This document shows positions 6,053 through 13,392 of a stretch of 14,079 nucleotides of DNA, one piece after another. A model generated the notes under the pieces. That model had not been told where the DNA came from. It saw nothing but the letters and a program-made list of their open reading frames with translations, and did not search any database. The DNA is from an uncultured Lachnospiraceae bacterium (GTDB taxonomy: Bacteria; Bacillota; Clostridia; Lachnospirales; Lachnospiraceae): NCBI GenBank assembly GCA_900553355.1, contig USDK01000066.1, forward strand, positions 1 through 14,079, given 5' to 3'. The position numbers and the translations under genes are program-made. Each line of letters starts with the position of its first letter. The stretch's first letter is position 1.

Positions 6053-6973
6053 ATGAAGCCAGAATTTGCAGTCGTAAGCGATGGTTCCTGCGATCTTCCC
6101 GGCGAAGAAGCCGCACGAAACGGCATTGAAATCGTCCACTTTCTTGTCTCTTTTGATGAGGAACATTACCAGAGGGAGGGCGTCGATATTTCCCTGTCTG
6201 AATTTTATCAGACAATGGTGGACCACCCGAAACAGTACCCGAAAACAGCCGCTCCTTCCCCGGAGGACTTCTGCCGGGCATTTGAACCTTACGCCAGTCA
6301 GGGAACAGACATCCTCTGCATCTGTATCTCCACGAAACTAAGTTCCTCCATGCAGTCAGCCCTGATCGCAAAAAATATGATGGCAGACTCTTACCCCGGC
6401 GTCCGGATCGAGGTAGTGGATTCCCTCTGCGCAACTTTGATGCAGAGCGTGTATGTTCTGGAGGCATGCCGCTTAAGAGACGCCGGTTATCCCCTGAGCG
6501 AGGCTATAAAAGCCCTGCTTCCTCTGAGACAGACCGCCCGGATTCTCTTTACCGTAGGGAGTTTTGACTATATCCAGCACGGCGGACGTATCGGGAAAAT
6601 GACCAGTATCGCTGGCACACTTTTGAACGTCAAGCCCCTCATCACTCTTGAAGACGGTGAGATCCACTCTTCCGGAATCCGCAGAGGCAGGAAAAAATCC
6701 CTGGAAGGGCTGATCGATCTTCTGTTCCATTATCTGGACACCCAGCACATAAAACCTGAGGACTGCTCCCTTCTTCTGGGATACGGCTATGACTTGGAGG
6801 AAGCCCGGAAGTTCCAGGCCATGACCATAAAAGCCGTCGAAGAAAAATACCATTGCCAGATCCAGGTCCCCATCTGCCAGGTAGGAGCTACCATCGGCGT
6901 ACATGCCGGTCCCACATCCATCGGTTTCGGTGTGATCAGGCGCGCCCAGCTTCCGGCTGCAGGAACAGATTAA
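6053..6973 (+). CDS. DegV family fatty-acid-binding protein
   Basis: DegV (FakB-like) proteins bind a fatty acid between two domains. Several present it to the kinase FakA, which makes acyl-phosphate for phospholipid synthesis. The 306 aa protein begins with the family signature SDGSCDLP (9-16). It has TAAPSPEDF, the STKLSSSMQSA loop (about 99-109) expected to hold the fatty-acid carboxylate, FTVGSFDYIQHGGRIGK and a closing GATIGVHAGPTSIGFGV. The ATG has AAAGGAGG 7 bases upstream. No fakA gene is in the window, so its kinase partner and fatty-acid preference are unknown. It follows glgD behind a hairpin and has no visible promoter of its own. Confidence 0.93.
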   Translation: MKPEFAVVSDGSCDLPGEEAARNGIEIVHFLVSFDEEHYQREGVDISLSEFYQTMVDHPKQYPKTAAPSPEDFCRAFEPYASQGTDILCICISTKLSSSMQSALIAKNMMADSYPGVRIEVVDSLCATLMQSVYVLEACRLRDAGYPLSEAIKALLPLRQTARILFTVGSFDYIQHGGRIGKMTSIAGTLLNVKPLITLEDGEIHSSGIRRGRKKSLEGLIDLLFHYLDTQHIKPEDCSLLLGYGYDLEEARKFQAMTIKAVEEKYHCQIQVPICQVGATIGVHAGPTSIGFGVIRRAQLPAAGTD

Positions 6974-6999
6974 GAAATTTCAAAAAAACTATTGCTTTT

Positions 7000-7030
7000 T
7001 TCTGCAAAATTTGTTTACCTATTATATAGA
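7000..7030 (+). promoter_or_regulatory. A/T-rich candidate promoter of purC
   Basis: The 94 bases between the degV-family gene and purC are very A/T rich and contain overlapping -10-like sequences (TATTAT at 7020, TATATA at 7023). The best-spaced -35 (TTCTGC, 7000-7005) is poor. There is no purine riboswitch-like fold and no recognisable PurR box. Placement is tentative. Confidence 0.3.
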
Positions 7031-7067
7031 ACTTTTTAATCATGACAGATAAAGAGAGGGATACATT

Positions 7068-7928
7068 ATGAAACCAATTAAAGAAGGAAAAGTACGCGAA
7101 ATCTATGATAACGGCGACAGCCTGATCATGGTCGCAACCGACCGCATCAGCTGTTTCGACGTCATCCTGAAGAATGATGTTACCAAAAAAGGAACTGTTC
7201 TGACACAGATGTCTAAGTTCTGGTTTAACATGACTGAGGATATTCTTCCGAACCACATGATTTCTACTGACGTCAAGGACATGCCGGAATTTTTCCAGCA
7301 GCCGAAGTTCGACGGCAACAGTATGATGTGCCGCAAGCTCGAGATGCTGCCTATCGAATGTATCGTCCGCGGTTATATCACCGGAAGCGGCTGGGCCAGC
7401 TATCAGAAAGACGGCACCGTCTGCGGCATCAGACTGCCGGAGGGCTTAAGGGAATCCGACAAACTGCCGGAGCCGATCTATACCCCGTCTACCAAGGCAG
7501 AGATTGGGGAGCACGATGAAAACATCTCTTACGAACAGAGCATCGCTCACCTGGAAAAGTATTTCCCAGGCAAAGGCGAGGAATACGCTTCAAAGCTGCG
7601 CGACTACACCATCGCTCTCTATAAAAAATGTGCCGACTACGCATTAAGCCGCGGCATCATCATCGCAGACACCAAGTTTGAATTTGGACTGGATGAAAAC
7701 GGCAATATCGTTCTGGGCGACGAAATGCTGACTCCGGACAGCTCTCGCTTCTGGCCTGCAGACGGCTATGAGCCGGGACATTCTCAGCCGTCCTTCGACA
7801 AACAGTTTGCCCGCGACTGGCTGAAGGCAAATCCGGACAATGACTGGACTCTTCCGGATGATATCGTTCAGAAGACCATCGATAAATATCTTCAGGGCTA
7901 CGAAATGCTGACAGGCGAAAAATTATAA
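7068..7928 (+). CDS. purC: Phosphoribosylaminoimidazole-succinocarboxamide synthase
   Basis: PurC joins aspartate to CAIR using ATP to give SAICAR in de novo purine synthesis. The 286 aa protein is the long form (short bacterial forms are about 235 aa). It has the ATP-binding GKVREIYD near the N-terminus, TDRISCFDVIL, the signature RGYITGSGWASYQKDG, the loop YTPSTKAEIGEHDENIS, ADTKFEFG and GDEMLTPDSSRFW. A GAGAGGG site precedes the ATG. It stands apart from other pur genes, with a terminator directly after it, so it is likely a single-gene unit or the end of a glgC-driven read-through transcript. Confidence 0.97.
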   Translation: MKPIKEGKVREIYDNGDSLIMVATDRISCFDVILKNDVTKKGTVLTQMSKFWFNMTEDILPNHMISTDVKDMPEFFQQPKFDGNSMMCRKLEMLPIECIVRGYITGSGWASYQKDGTVCGIRLPEGLRESDKLPEPIYTPSTKAEIGEHDENISYEQSIAHLEKYFPGKGEEYASKLRDYTIALYKKCADYALSRGIIIADTKFEFGLDENGNIVLGDEMLTPDSSRFWPADGYEPGHSQPSFDKQFARDWLKANPDNDWTLPDDIVQKTIDKYLQGYEMLTGEKL

Positions 7929-7933
7929 AATAA

Positions 7934-7974
7934 AAAAGACTGCTGTATCATATCGATTGACACAGCAGTCTTTT
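7934..7974. terminator. Bidirectional terminator between purC and the HAD phosphatase gene
   Basis: A perfect 13 bp stem (AAAAGACTGCTGT at 7934-7946 with ACAGCAGTCTTTT at 7962-7974) has A and T runs on the two sides. It can therefore end transcripts from both converging genes: purC from the left, and the HAD gene, which stops at 7985, from the right. Confidence 0.9.
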
Positions 7975-7984
7975 CTTTACCTGT

Positions 7985-8818
7985 TCAGATGAAAAGCATC
8001 CGCTCCAGCTCTATCCCTACGCCATCCTCATCATTGGAACAGGTTACCTTATCCGCATCCTTTCTGCATCCCGGGACTGCATTGGCCACCGCGATGCCGA
8101 TCCCTGCAGCCTTCAGCAGTTCTCTGTCGTTATCTCCGTCCCCGAAGGCCGCCAGGTTCTGCCACCCAAGATCCAGCCGGTCAAGAAGGAAGCCCACCGC
8201 CGCCGCTTTCCCGGCCTCTTTATAGGAGATTTCCAGAAGCTGCGGCACCGAGGAGGTTACATAAACATCCGCCACTTCTGACTCAATTCTTTTCCACAGT
8301 TCTTCCTTGCCTTCCCTGATCACCACATCCATGCAATCCAGTTCATCCCTGTTTGCTCTGATGAAGCCCTGTATATCTTCAATCGATCTTCTTGTCCTCT
8401 GTATATAGGGAACAGCCATAGCCGAAGCCCCATACCGCACCGGATCTTCCACATAAGAGCTTTCCGCATAGGGAATTCCTCCTTTCAGAACCTCATAAGC
8501 CACATCCATTCCGCTGGTCAGCGCCAGGATTTCTTCTACGGATTTACCGGTCAGCTGATATTCCTTAAGCGTCTTTCCCGAGTCCAGATCACAGACTGCC
8601 GCCCCGTTTGAAGTCACCGCATAGCGGATTCCCGGGATCCTGACCACCTCCTCTGGCAGTGAAGCAAGGGGACGTCCGCTTGCGATGATCACCTGAATAT
8701 GATGTTCCAGAGCCCTTTCAATGGCTTTTCTGTTTCTTTCACTCAGTTGTCCCTTACTGTTCAAAGTGGTTCCATCCAGATCCAGGGCGATGCATCTGAT
8801 CTCATTTTTTCTTGTCAT
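7985..8818 (-). CDS. Cof-type HAD-superfamily phosphatase
   Basis: This is a haloacid dehalogenase-type hydrolase of the Cof/IIB subfamily. Such enzymes are cytoplasmic and act on sugar phosphates, flavin nucleotides and similar small phosphates. The 277 aa protein has all four motifs: DLDGT with D13 and D15, S47 in IIASGRP, K204, and GDGDND (226-231). A C2-type cap lies between motifs II and III. The ATG at 8818 overlaps the end of yaaA by 17 bases, and its AAGGAGG site lies inside yaaA, so translation is coupled. It is the last gene of a transporter-yaaA-phosphatase operon. The natural substrate cannot be read from sequence. Confidence 0.92.
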   Translation of the reverse strand: MTRKNEIRCIALDLDGTTLNSKGQLSERNRKAIERALEHHIQVIIASGRPLASLPEEVVRIPGIRYAVTSNGAAVCDLDSGKTLKEYQLTGKSVEEILALTSGMDVAYEVLKGGIPYAESSYVEDPVRYGASAMAVPYIQRTRRSIEDIQGFIRANRDELDCMDVVIREGKEELWKRIESEVADVYVTSSVPQLLEISYKEAGKAAAVGFLLDRLDLGWQNLAAFGDGDNDRELLKAAGIGIAVANAVPGCRKDADKVTCSNDEDGVGIELERMLFI

Positions 8819-9569
8819 ACTGCTCGTCCTCCTTCAAGAACACGTAACATTCTTCTGTAGACCTGGACGCGTCAAACCGATAGCCAAGCCGGTCAAAGCC
8901 GCGGATCTCCTTAATATCTTCAATCTGCCTCTCGGCCATAAACCGGACCATCTCACCCCTTGCCATCTTTGCCAGGGTTCCCTTTTGTTTTACCTCCCCA
9001 TCTATGAGCTGGCCAAACACACAGGTAATAAAGTGGTCTTCCGGATCCAGAAAAGCCTCGATGCATTTCGAATATTCCTTTGAGGCAAGGTTCAGAATCG
9101 TCCGGTCTTCGTCCCGGACCTCACGGAAAATTTTATCTCCCCAGAATTCATAAAGGGTCCTGCATCCGTCCGCTCCTCCCTTTGCCTGCATTTCCAGTCG
9201 ATAGGGAGTCACTCCGTCAAAAGGCTTCAGCACTCCGTAGAACCCGGACAGGATCCGCAGATGATCCTGGATATACCGCATCGCCTCTTCCTCAAATACG
9301 GCCGGCGCCATGTATTGATACTGAATCCCCTCATAAGACAGGATGGCCGGCGTCAGTCCTGCTGCCAGGTCCATCGTCCGGATTCTTTGATAATTTTCCT
9401 CTGCGATCTTATCACTGCAGGCCCAGAGCGCTTTCGCCTCATCATAAGAAAGGCCTTTCAGCCAGTTCAGCAGTCTTTTCGTCTCTTCTAAAAATACCGG
9501 CGTCGTCTTCGGCGCCAGATCATCGGGATGGCACTTCATCTTTTTTGCCGGAGAAATAATAATCTTCAT
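8802..9569 (-). CDS. yaaA: YaaA family peroxide stress protein
   Basis: In E. coli, YaaA lowers intracellular unincorporated iron during hydrogen peroxide stress and limits oxidative DNA damage. The family has a DNA-binding cantaloupe fold. The 255 aa protein is full length, starting with the signature MKIIISPAKKM. It has ALWACSDKIAEENYQRI, the GFYGVLKPFDGVTPYRLEM core (about 109-127) and FWGDKI. Its start codon overlaps the stop of the upstream transporter gene as ATGA, and its end overlaps the HAD gene, so all three are one tightly coupled unit. What a probably anaerobic bacterium uses it for is not visible, but oxygen or iron stress is the natural reading. Confidence 0.93.
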   Translation of the reverse strand: MKIIISPAKKMKCHPDDLAPKTTPVFLEETKRLLNWLKGLSYDEAKALWACSDKIAEENYQRIRTMDLAAGLTPAILSYEGIQYQYMAPAVFEEEAMRYIQDHLRILSGFYGVLKPFDGVTPYRLEMQAKGGADGCRTLYEFWGDKIFREVRDEDRTILNLASKEYSKCIEAFLDPEDHFITCVFGQLIDGEVKQKGTLAKMARGEMVRFMAERQIEDIKEIRGFDRLGYRFDASRSTEECYVFLKEDEQYDKKK

Positions 9570-10543
9570 GCCTCACTGTTCCTCTCTATCATCTTCTGCC
9601 CCTTGTTTTCCTTTTTCGCTCTTGAGATCCACGCGCCAAAGCTTGCCGCCAGTACCTGCTGAAACAATGTGCCTATCATAACCGGGAACAGGGCTTCTCC
9701 CGGAAAATACGCCGTCGCGATCACTGCCCCCGCACTGATATTGCGCATACCAGCCCCGTACATAACAGAAACCGCATTCTCCCGTCCCATCTTAAGCACA
9801 TGAGCCATCAGCCACCCCAGCATATACCCAAAAGCCGCGAGGAAAAGTATCCCCAGAGCCGCCATCACTCTCTCCCAGGTCAGATGCCGCACATAGGAAG
9901 ACACCTTTGAAGAATTCGAAGTTACAACAAAGATCAGACAGAGCTTTGAGAAAAAGGCCAATCTGGGAGGCCATGTCTCTTTCACCTTCCCATGACTGAA
10001 CTGATTCAGACACATTGCCGCCACCGCCGGCAGTGCGATCATAAAGACCAGTTCCTGCATCATCTCTGCCGTATTCATCTCCACCTTTGCTCCTATCAGG
10101 ATGTGCAGCGTCGCCGGGATCACAAAAGGAGCCAGCACCGTATCAATCACTACCAGCGAGAGAATCATGGAGTTATTTCCCTTGTAGATCGATACCCACA
10201 TCACCCCGACAACTGCTGTCGGCACGGCAAATTCCAGCACCATTCCCGTGATCATCTCCACATTATCCCGAAACAGCAGATGCCCCAGGCCACAGGCAGC
10301 CGCAGGCATTACTACATGCAGGATAAATATGGACAGAAGCAGCGGAAACGGGTGCTTAAACACAGCCCCGATATCCCGAAAGCTTGACTTCAAAGCTCCG
10401 ATAAACGTCATGACCGCAAACATCACAGGCACCAGCGGCACGCCTTTTCCGGCGATTTCCGGGAACAACACGCCTAAGATCAGACAGGTAGGCGTAACAA
10501 AAGCCATCCTCTTTTCAATTGCTGCATTCCATTTGTTCAACAT
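9566..10543 (-). CDS. BASS (bile acid:sodium symporter) family transporter
   Basis: This is a hydrophobic protein of 325 aa with about nine or ten predicted membrane spans, normal for the BASS superfamily. These are sodium-coupled carriers of organic acids such as bile acids, pantoate, pyruvate or similar anions. The C-terminal half has the family-like stretch around MYGAGMRNISAGAVIATAYF, resembling the discontinuous-helix region that lines the substrate site. The substrate cannot be named; bile acid in the family name is not evidence for it. It starts 5 bases after GGTGGAG and is translationally linked to yaaA by an ATGA overlap. A strong hairpin sits just upstream, with no promoter visible between the hairpin and the start. 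Confidence 0.82.
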   Translation of the reverse strand: MLNKWNAAIEKRMAFVTPTCLILGVLFPEIAGKGVPLVPVMFAVMTFIGALKSSFRDIGAVFKHPFPLLLSIFILHVVMPAAACGLGHLLFRDNVEMITGMVLEFAVPTAVVGVMWVSIYKGNNSMILSLVVIDTVLAPFVIPATLHILIGAKVEMNTAEMMQELVFMIALPAVAAMCLNQFSHGKVKETWPPRLAFFSKLCLIFVVTSNSSKVSSYVRHLTWERVMAALGILFLAAFGYMLGWLMAHVLKMGRENAVSVMYGAGMRNISAGAVIATAYFPGEALFPVMIGTLFQQVLAASFGAWISRAKKENKGQKMIERNSEA

Positions 10544-10564
10544 ATCGACTCCACCCTGTTTTCC

Positions 10565-10608
10565 AAAATAGGACGTAGACCCTTTTGCAAAAGTCTACGT
10601 CCTATTTT
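10565..10608 (-). terminator. Strong hairpin terminator after the trigger-factor-like lipoprotein gene
   Basis: A perfect 16 bp stem (AAAATAGGACGTAGAC at 10565-10580 with its complement at 10593-10608) has a 12-base loop. On the minus strand it ends in TTTT followed by GGAAAA. It fills most of the 77-base gap before the transporter gene, whose start is about 20 bases further on. Confidence 0.88.
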
Positions 10609-10620
10609 TATTTTCCACTG

Positions 10621-11676
10621 TTATTCTCCGGCCACCTGAATGCAGTTATCCACCAGCCAGTCTTTTACCAGATTGCTTAAGGCAATCTCTTTAAGATCAT
10701 CTTCTTCTGCAGCCTCTTTCAGTGCATCTACATCTTCGTAGCCGTAAGCTTCTGCCATATCTTCAAATTGTTCGTTGTATTCGTCATCACTTGGATTGAT
10801 CTTTTCTTTCTTCGCAATGGCGTCTGTCACCATGGTCTCTTTGATGCTGCTGCGCACGGCATCATCCACCTGGCTGTTAAACTCATCCATGGACATTCCC
10901 ATCTGCTGCTCGATGAAGTCTGACATCTCCTGTCCGTAGTAATCCGCCGCGGACTGATACTGCTCGGTCAGAGAATCTGACATCTCTTTGACCTCGTCTT
11001 CCGGATACTTCTTCACCTCTGTATTGTCCAGCACGGTCTGCCATACTTCCTGACGGAGAGTGTCTTCATAAGTAGCCTGAGCCTCATCTTCCAGCTGCTT
11101 CTTTACTTCTTTTTTATATTCGTCAACGGTTGTAGATTTGTCGGATACGCTCTTTACAAAATCATCTGTCAGCTCCGGCACCTTTTCCACGCTGATCCCT
11201 TTCACGGTAATGGTAAAGGTCACATCTTTTCCTGCATAGTCGGCATTGCTATAGTCGTCAGGAAACTTTCCGTTCCAGTCAAAGGTATCGCCGATATTAT
11301 GGCCGATGATACTGTCTTCAAAACCTTCAATAAAGGAACCTGATCCGATTACCAGCGGATAATCTGTACTGGAACCGCCTTCAAACTCTGTTCCGTCGAT
11401 CTTGCCGGTGAAATCGATCGTCGCGGTATCCCCTTCTTCCACCGCCCGGTCCGTAACCTCCTCGGTCGTCGCATTGGTCTGCAGATTCGCCTGGATCGCC
11501 GCATCCACGTCTTCATCCGTGACTTTCTCCGGCTTGTCCACCTCACTTACTTCTACGCCTTTATACTGTGTGATCTTCAGATCATCTGTCTCAAGTCCTT
11601 TGCTTGCCTCGCATCCTGCCAGCATCATGGATGCTGCAAAGATCCCTGTTAACATCATTACTAATTTTTTCTTCAT
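10621..11676 (-). CDS. Exported trigger-factor-like FKBP-type peptidyl-prolyl isomerase lipoprotein
   Basis: The 351 aa protein starts with a lipoprotein signal peptide: KKK, a hydrophobic core and lipobox LAGC with C22. It should be anchored to the outer face of the membrane. Residues about 80-166 form an FKBP/trigger-factor PPIase domain (GDTATIDFTGKIDGTEFEGG, then SGSFIEGFEDSIIGHNIGDTFDW and FPDDYSNADYAGKDVTF). Residues about 170-345 match the helical chaperone arms of trigger factor (PELTDDFVKSV onward). The ribosome-binding domain of cytosolic trigger factor is missing, replaced by the signal peptide and a short acidic linker. The likely role is folding of exported proteins, analogous to PrsA; this is inferred. 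It has its own promoter and terminator. Confidence 0.88.
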   Translation of the reverse strand: MKKKLVMMLTGIFAASMMLAGCEASKGLETDDLKITQYKGVEVSEVDKPEKVTDEDVDAAIQANLQTNATTEEVTDRAVEEGDTATIDFTGKIDGTEFEGGSSTDYPLVIGSGSFIEGFEDSIIGHNIGDTFDWNGKFPDDYSNADYAGKDVTFTITVKGISVEKVPELTDDFVKSVSDKSTTVDEYKKEVKKQLEDEAQATYEDTLRQEVWQTVLDNTEVKKYPEDEVKEMSDSLTEQYQSAADYYGQEMSDFIEQQMGMSMDEFNSQVDDAVRSSIKETMVTDAIAKKEKINPSDDEYNEQFEDMAEAYGYEDVDALKEAAEEDDLKEIALSNLVKDWLVDNCIQVAGE

Positions 11677-11712
11677 ATTACACCTCGTAAGCTAATAAAA
11701 TTACACTCTTAT

Positions 11713-11721
11713 GTTATAGCA
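11713..11721 (-). promoter_or_regulatory. Extended -10 promoter of the trigger-factor-like lipoprotein gene
   Basis: The minus strand has TGC directly followed by TATAAC (-10 at 11713-11718). The -35 region 17 bases further up (TAGGAA) matches poorly, as is common with extended -10 promoters. The start would be about 30 bases before the ATG, which has a GAGGTG site. No terminator is visible between the cls stop and this promoter. Confidence 0.5.
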
Positions 11722-11774
11722 TATCTCCTTCTACTTTCCTAGTATTTTTCAGGATATTTCACAAAAGAATCCCA

Positions 11775-13259
11775 TTACAGCACCGGTGACAGCAGACGGC
11801 AGAACTGCTCTTTTGCCCGGATCACCAGGCTCCTCTGCTTATATTTCTTTCTTGTCACCAGCGTACTCCTTGGAATATCGTTTTCAAATGCTTCCATCAG
11901 CTTTTCTGTCGTCCTTGCGCTGTAGATCACCGCATTGACCTCAAAGTTCAGCGCAAAGCTCCGGATATCCATATTGGCGGTCCCGATACAGCTCACCAGT
12001 CCGTCCACGCACAGACATTTCGTATGCAGAAATCCATTGTCATAGGTGTAGCAGCGTGCCCCTGCCTCGATCATCTCTCCCAGATAGGAATAAGTCGCCC
12101 AGTATACAAATGGATGATCCGGCTTGCAGGGTACCATGATCCGCACATCAATCCCTGATTTTACTGCGATGATCAATGCATCTTTGATATCATCATCCGG
12201 AATGAAATACGGCGTCTGGATATAAATGCTCTTTCTTGCCATATGGATCAGTCGCAGATAATTATTCCGGATCACCTGGCTTCTGGAGTCCGGTCCGCTG
12301 GAGATGATCTGCACCGGATCCCTCCCGTTTCTCACATATGTGGGAATTTCAAACAGACGATCTTCCAGAAAAATGTTTTCTCTGGCCGCATAATTCCAGT
12401 CCAGCACAAACCGGACTGCAAGTGATGTGACTGCCGAACCTTCGATGCAGATATGGGTGTCTCTCCAGTATCCGAATTTCGGGTCCTTTCCCAGATATTC
12501 CCGGCCCACGTTGAAACCGCCCACAAATCCGATCCGTCCATCGATCACCACGATCTTCCGATGATTGCGGTAATTGACACGAAGCTGCAGCTTTCCAAGT
12601 ACGGCAGGAAAGAACTCCGCCACCTGGATCCCGGCTTTCTTGAGACGGTCCCAGTCTGCCTTATGCATCCCTTTGCGCCCCCGGCAGCCCATGCTGTCAA
12701 AAAGGATCCGGATTTCCACGCCCTGCCTGGCCTTTCTTAACAGGATCTCCTCGATTTCCTTCCACAGCTCATCACTGCGGATGATATAATACTGGATATG
12801 GATATAGTTTCTTGCATGATCCATCTCATTTAACAGCGCGTTAAATTTTTCTCTTCCATCTGTATAGATCCGGATATCATTATTATCCGTCAGCACAGCC
12901 TCTCCTTCATTCAGGTTATAGAGAATCAGGCTTTTAAAACGCTCCAGCTCCGGATCCCTCAGCCTTAGCTTTTTCCGGTAGATGGATTCCTCCTGCCGGC
13001 GGACCGCATATTTAATCTCTCCTTCGATCTCTTTCATCTTGAACATCCGCTCTTTCCGGAAGTTCTGTCCCAGGATCAGATACAGGATAAATCCCAGGAT
13101 TGGTATAAAATAAAGCAGCAGGAGCCAGGCCCAGACCGTTGTGGGATTTCTTCTCTGAAAAAAGATGATCAGAAAAGAAAAAATCACATTGATCAGAAAC
13201 ATATGCTCCCACAGCCACATATATGATGTTGTAAATATTTCTCCGATATGCTCAGGCAT
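11775..13259 (-). CDS. cls: Cardiolipin synthase (phospholipase D superfamily)
   Basis: Cls condenses two phosphatidylglycerol molecules to cardiolipin and glycerol at the cytoplasmic membrane. The 494 aa protein has two N-terminal membrane spans (about residues 17-35 and 41-64, the PLDc_N region). Two phospholipase D domains follow, with complete HKD motifs: H233-x-K235-xxxx-D240 followed by GRIGFVGGFNVG, and H412-x-K414-xxxx-D419 followed by IGTANMDIRSF. A strong GGAAGGAGG site precedes the ATG. It is divergent from the small membrane protein gene at 13393 and is followed by the lipoprotein gene, which has its own promoter. All family elements are intact. Confidence 0.95.
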   Translation of the reverse strand: MPEHIGEIFTTSYMWLWEHMFLINVIFSFLIIFFQRRNPTTVWAWLLLLYFIPILGFILYLILGQNFRKERMFKMKEIEGEIKYAVRRQEESIYRKKLRLRDPELERFKSLILYNLNEGEAVLTDNNDIRIYTDGREKFNALLNEMDHARNYIHIQYYIIRSDELWKEIEEILLRKARQGVEIRILFDSMGCRGRKGMHKADWDRLKKAGIQVAEFFPAVLGKLQLRVNYRNHRKIVVIDGRIGFVGGFNVGREYLGKDPKFGYWRDTHICIEGSAVTSLAVRFVLDWNYAARENIFLEDRLFEIPTYVRNGRDPVQIISSGPDSRSQVIRNNYLRLIHMARKSIYIQTPYFIPDDDIKDALIIAVKSGIDVRIMVPCKPDHPFVYWATYSYLGEMIEAGARCYTYDNGFLHTKCLCVDGLVSCIGTANMDIRSFALNFEVNAVIYSARTTEKLMEAFENDIPRSTLVTRKKYKQRSLVIRAKEQFCRLLSPVL

Positions 13260-13281
13260 GCCATCCTCCTTCCATCCTTAT

Positions 13282-13309
13282 ATTATAGCGATTCTGTCAA
13301 GAAAAGTAA
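13282..13309 (-). promoter_or_regulatory. Tentative promoter of cls
   Basis: A TATAAT -10 (13282-13287, minus strand) lies about 22 bases before the cls start. At the proper distance (16 bases) there is only a weak TTACTT. A perfect TTGACA (13295-13300) is just 7 bases from the -10, too close to work as its -35. The true start point is uncertain. Confidence 0.35.
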
Positions 13310-13328
13310 CCCTATAATCTCAAATCTC

Positions 13329-13357
13329 TTGCACTTGTCCAGAAACAATGATACAAT
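13329..13357 (+). promoter_or_regulatory. Promoter of the small membrane protein gene
   Basis: TTGCAC (13329-13334) and TACAAT (13352-13357) are 17 bases apart, with TG one base before the -10. Transcription would start near 13364, about 28 bases ahead of the GTG start codon. This is one of the better-matching promoters of the window. Confidence 0.65.
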
Positions 13358-13392
13358 AAGTTGCGTGAAATTTAGTATTTAGGAGGTCTGTC

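Noticed and set aside
6974..7067. Purine riboswitch or PurR operator before purC
   Set aside because: The 94 bases are simple A/T-rich sequence with no three-way junction, no conserved riboswitch core and no recognisable PurR box.
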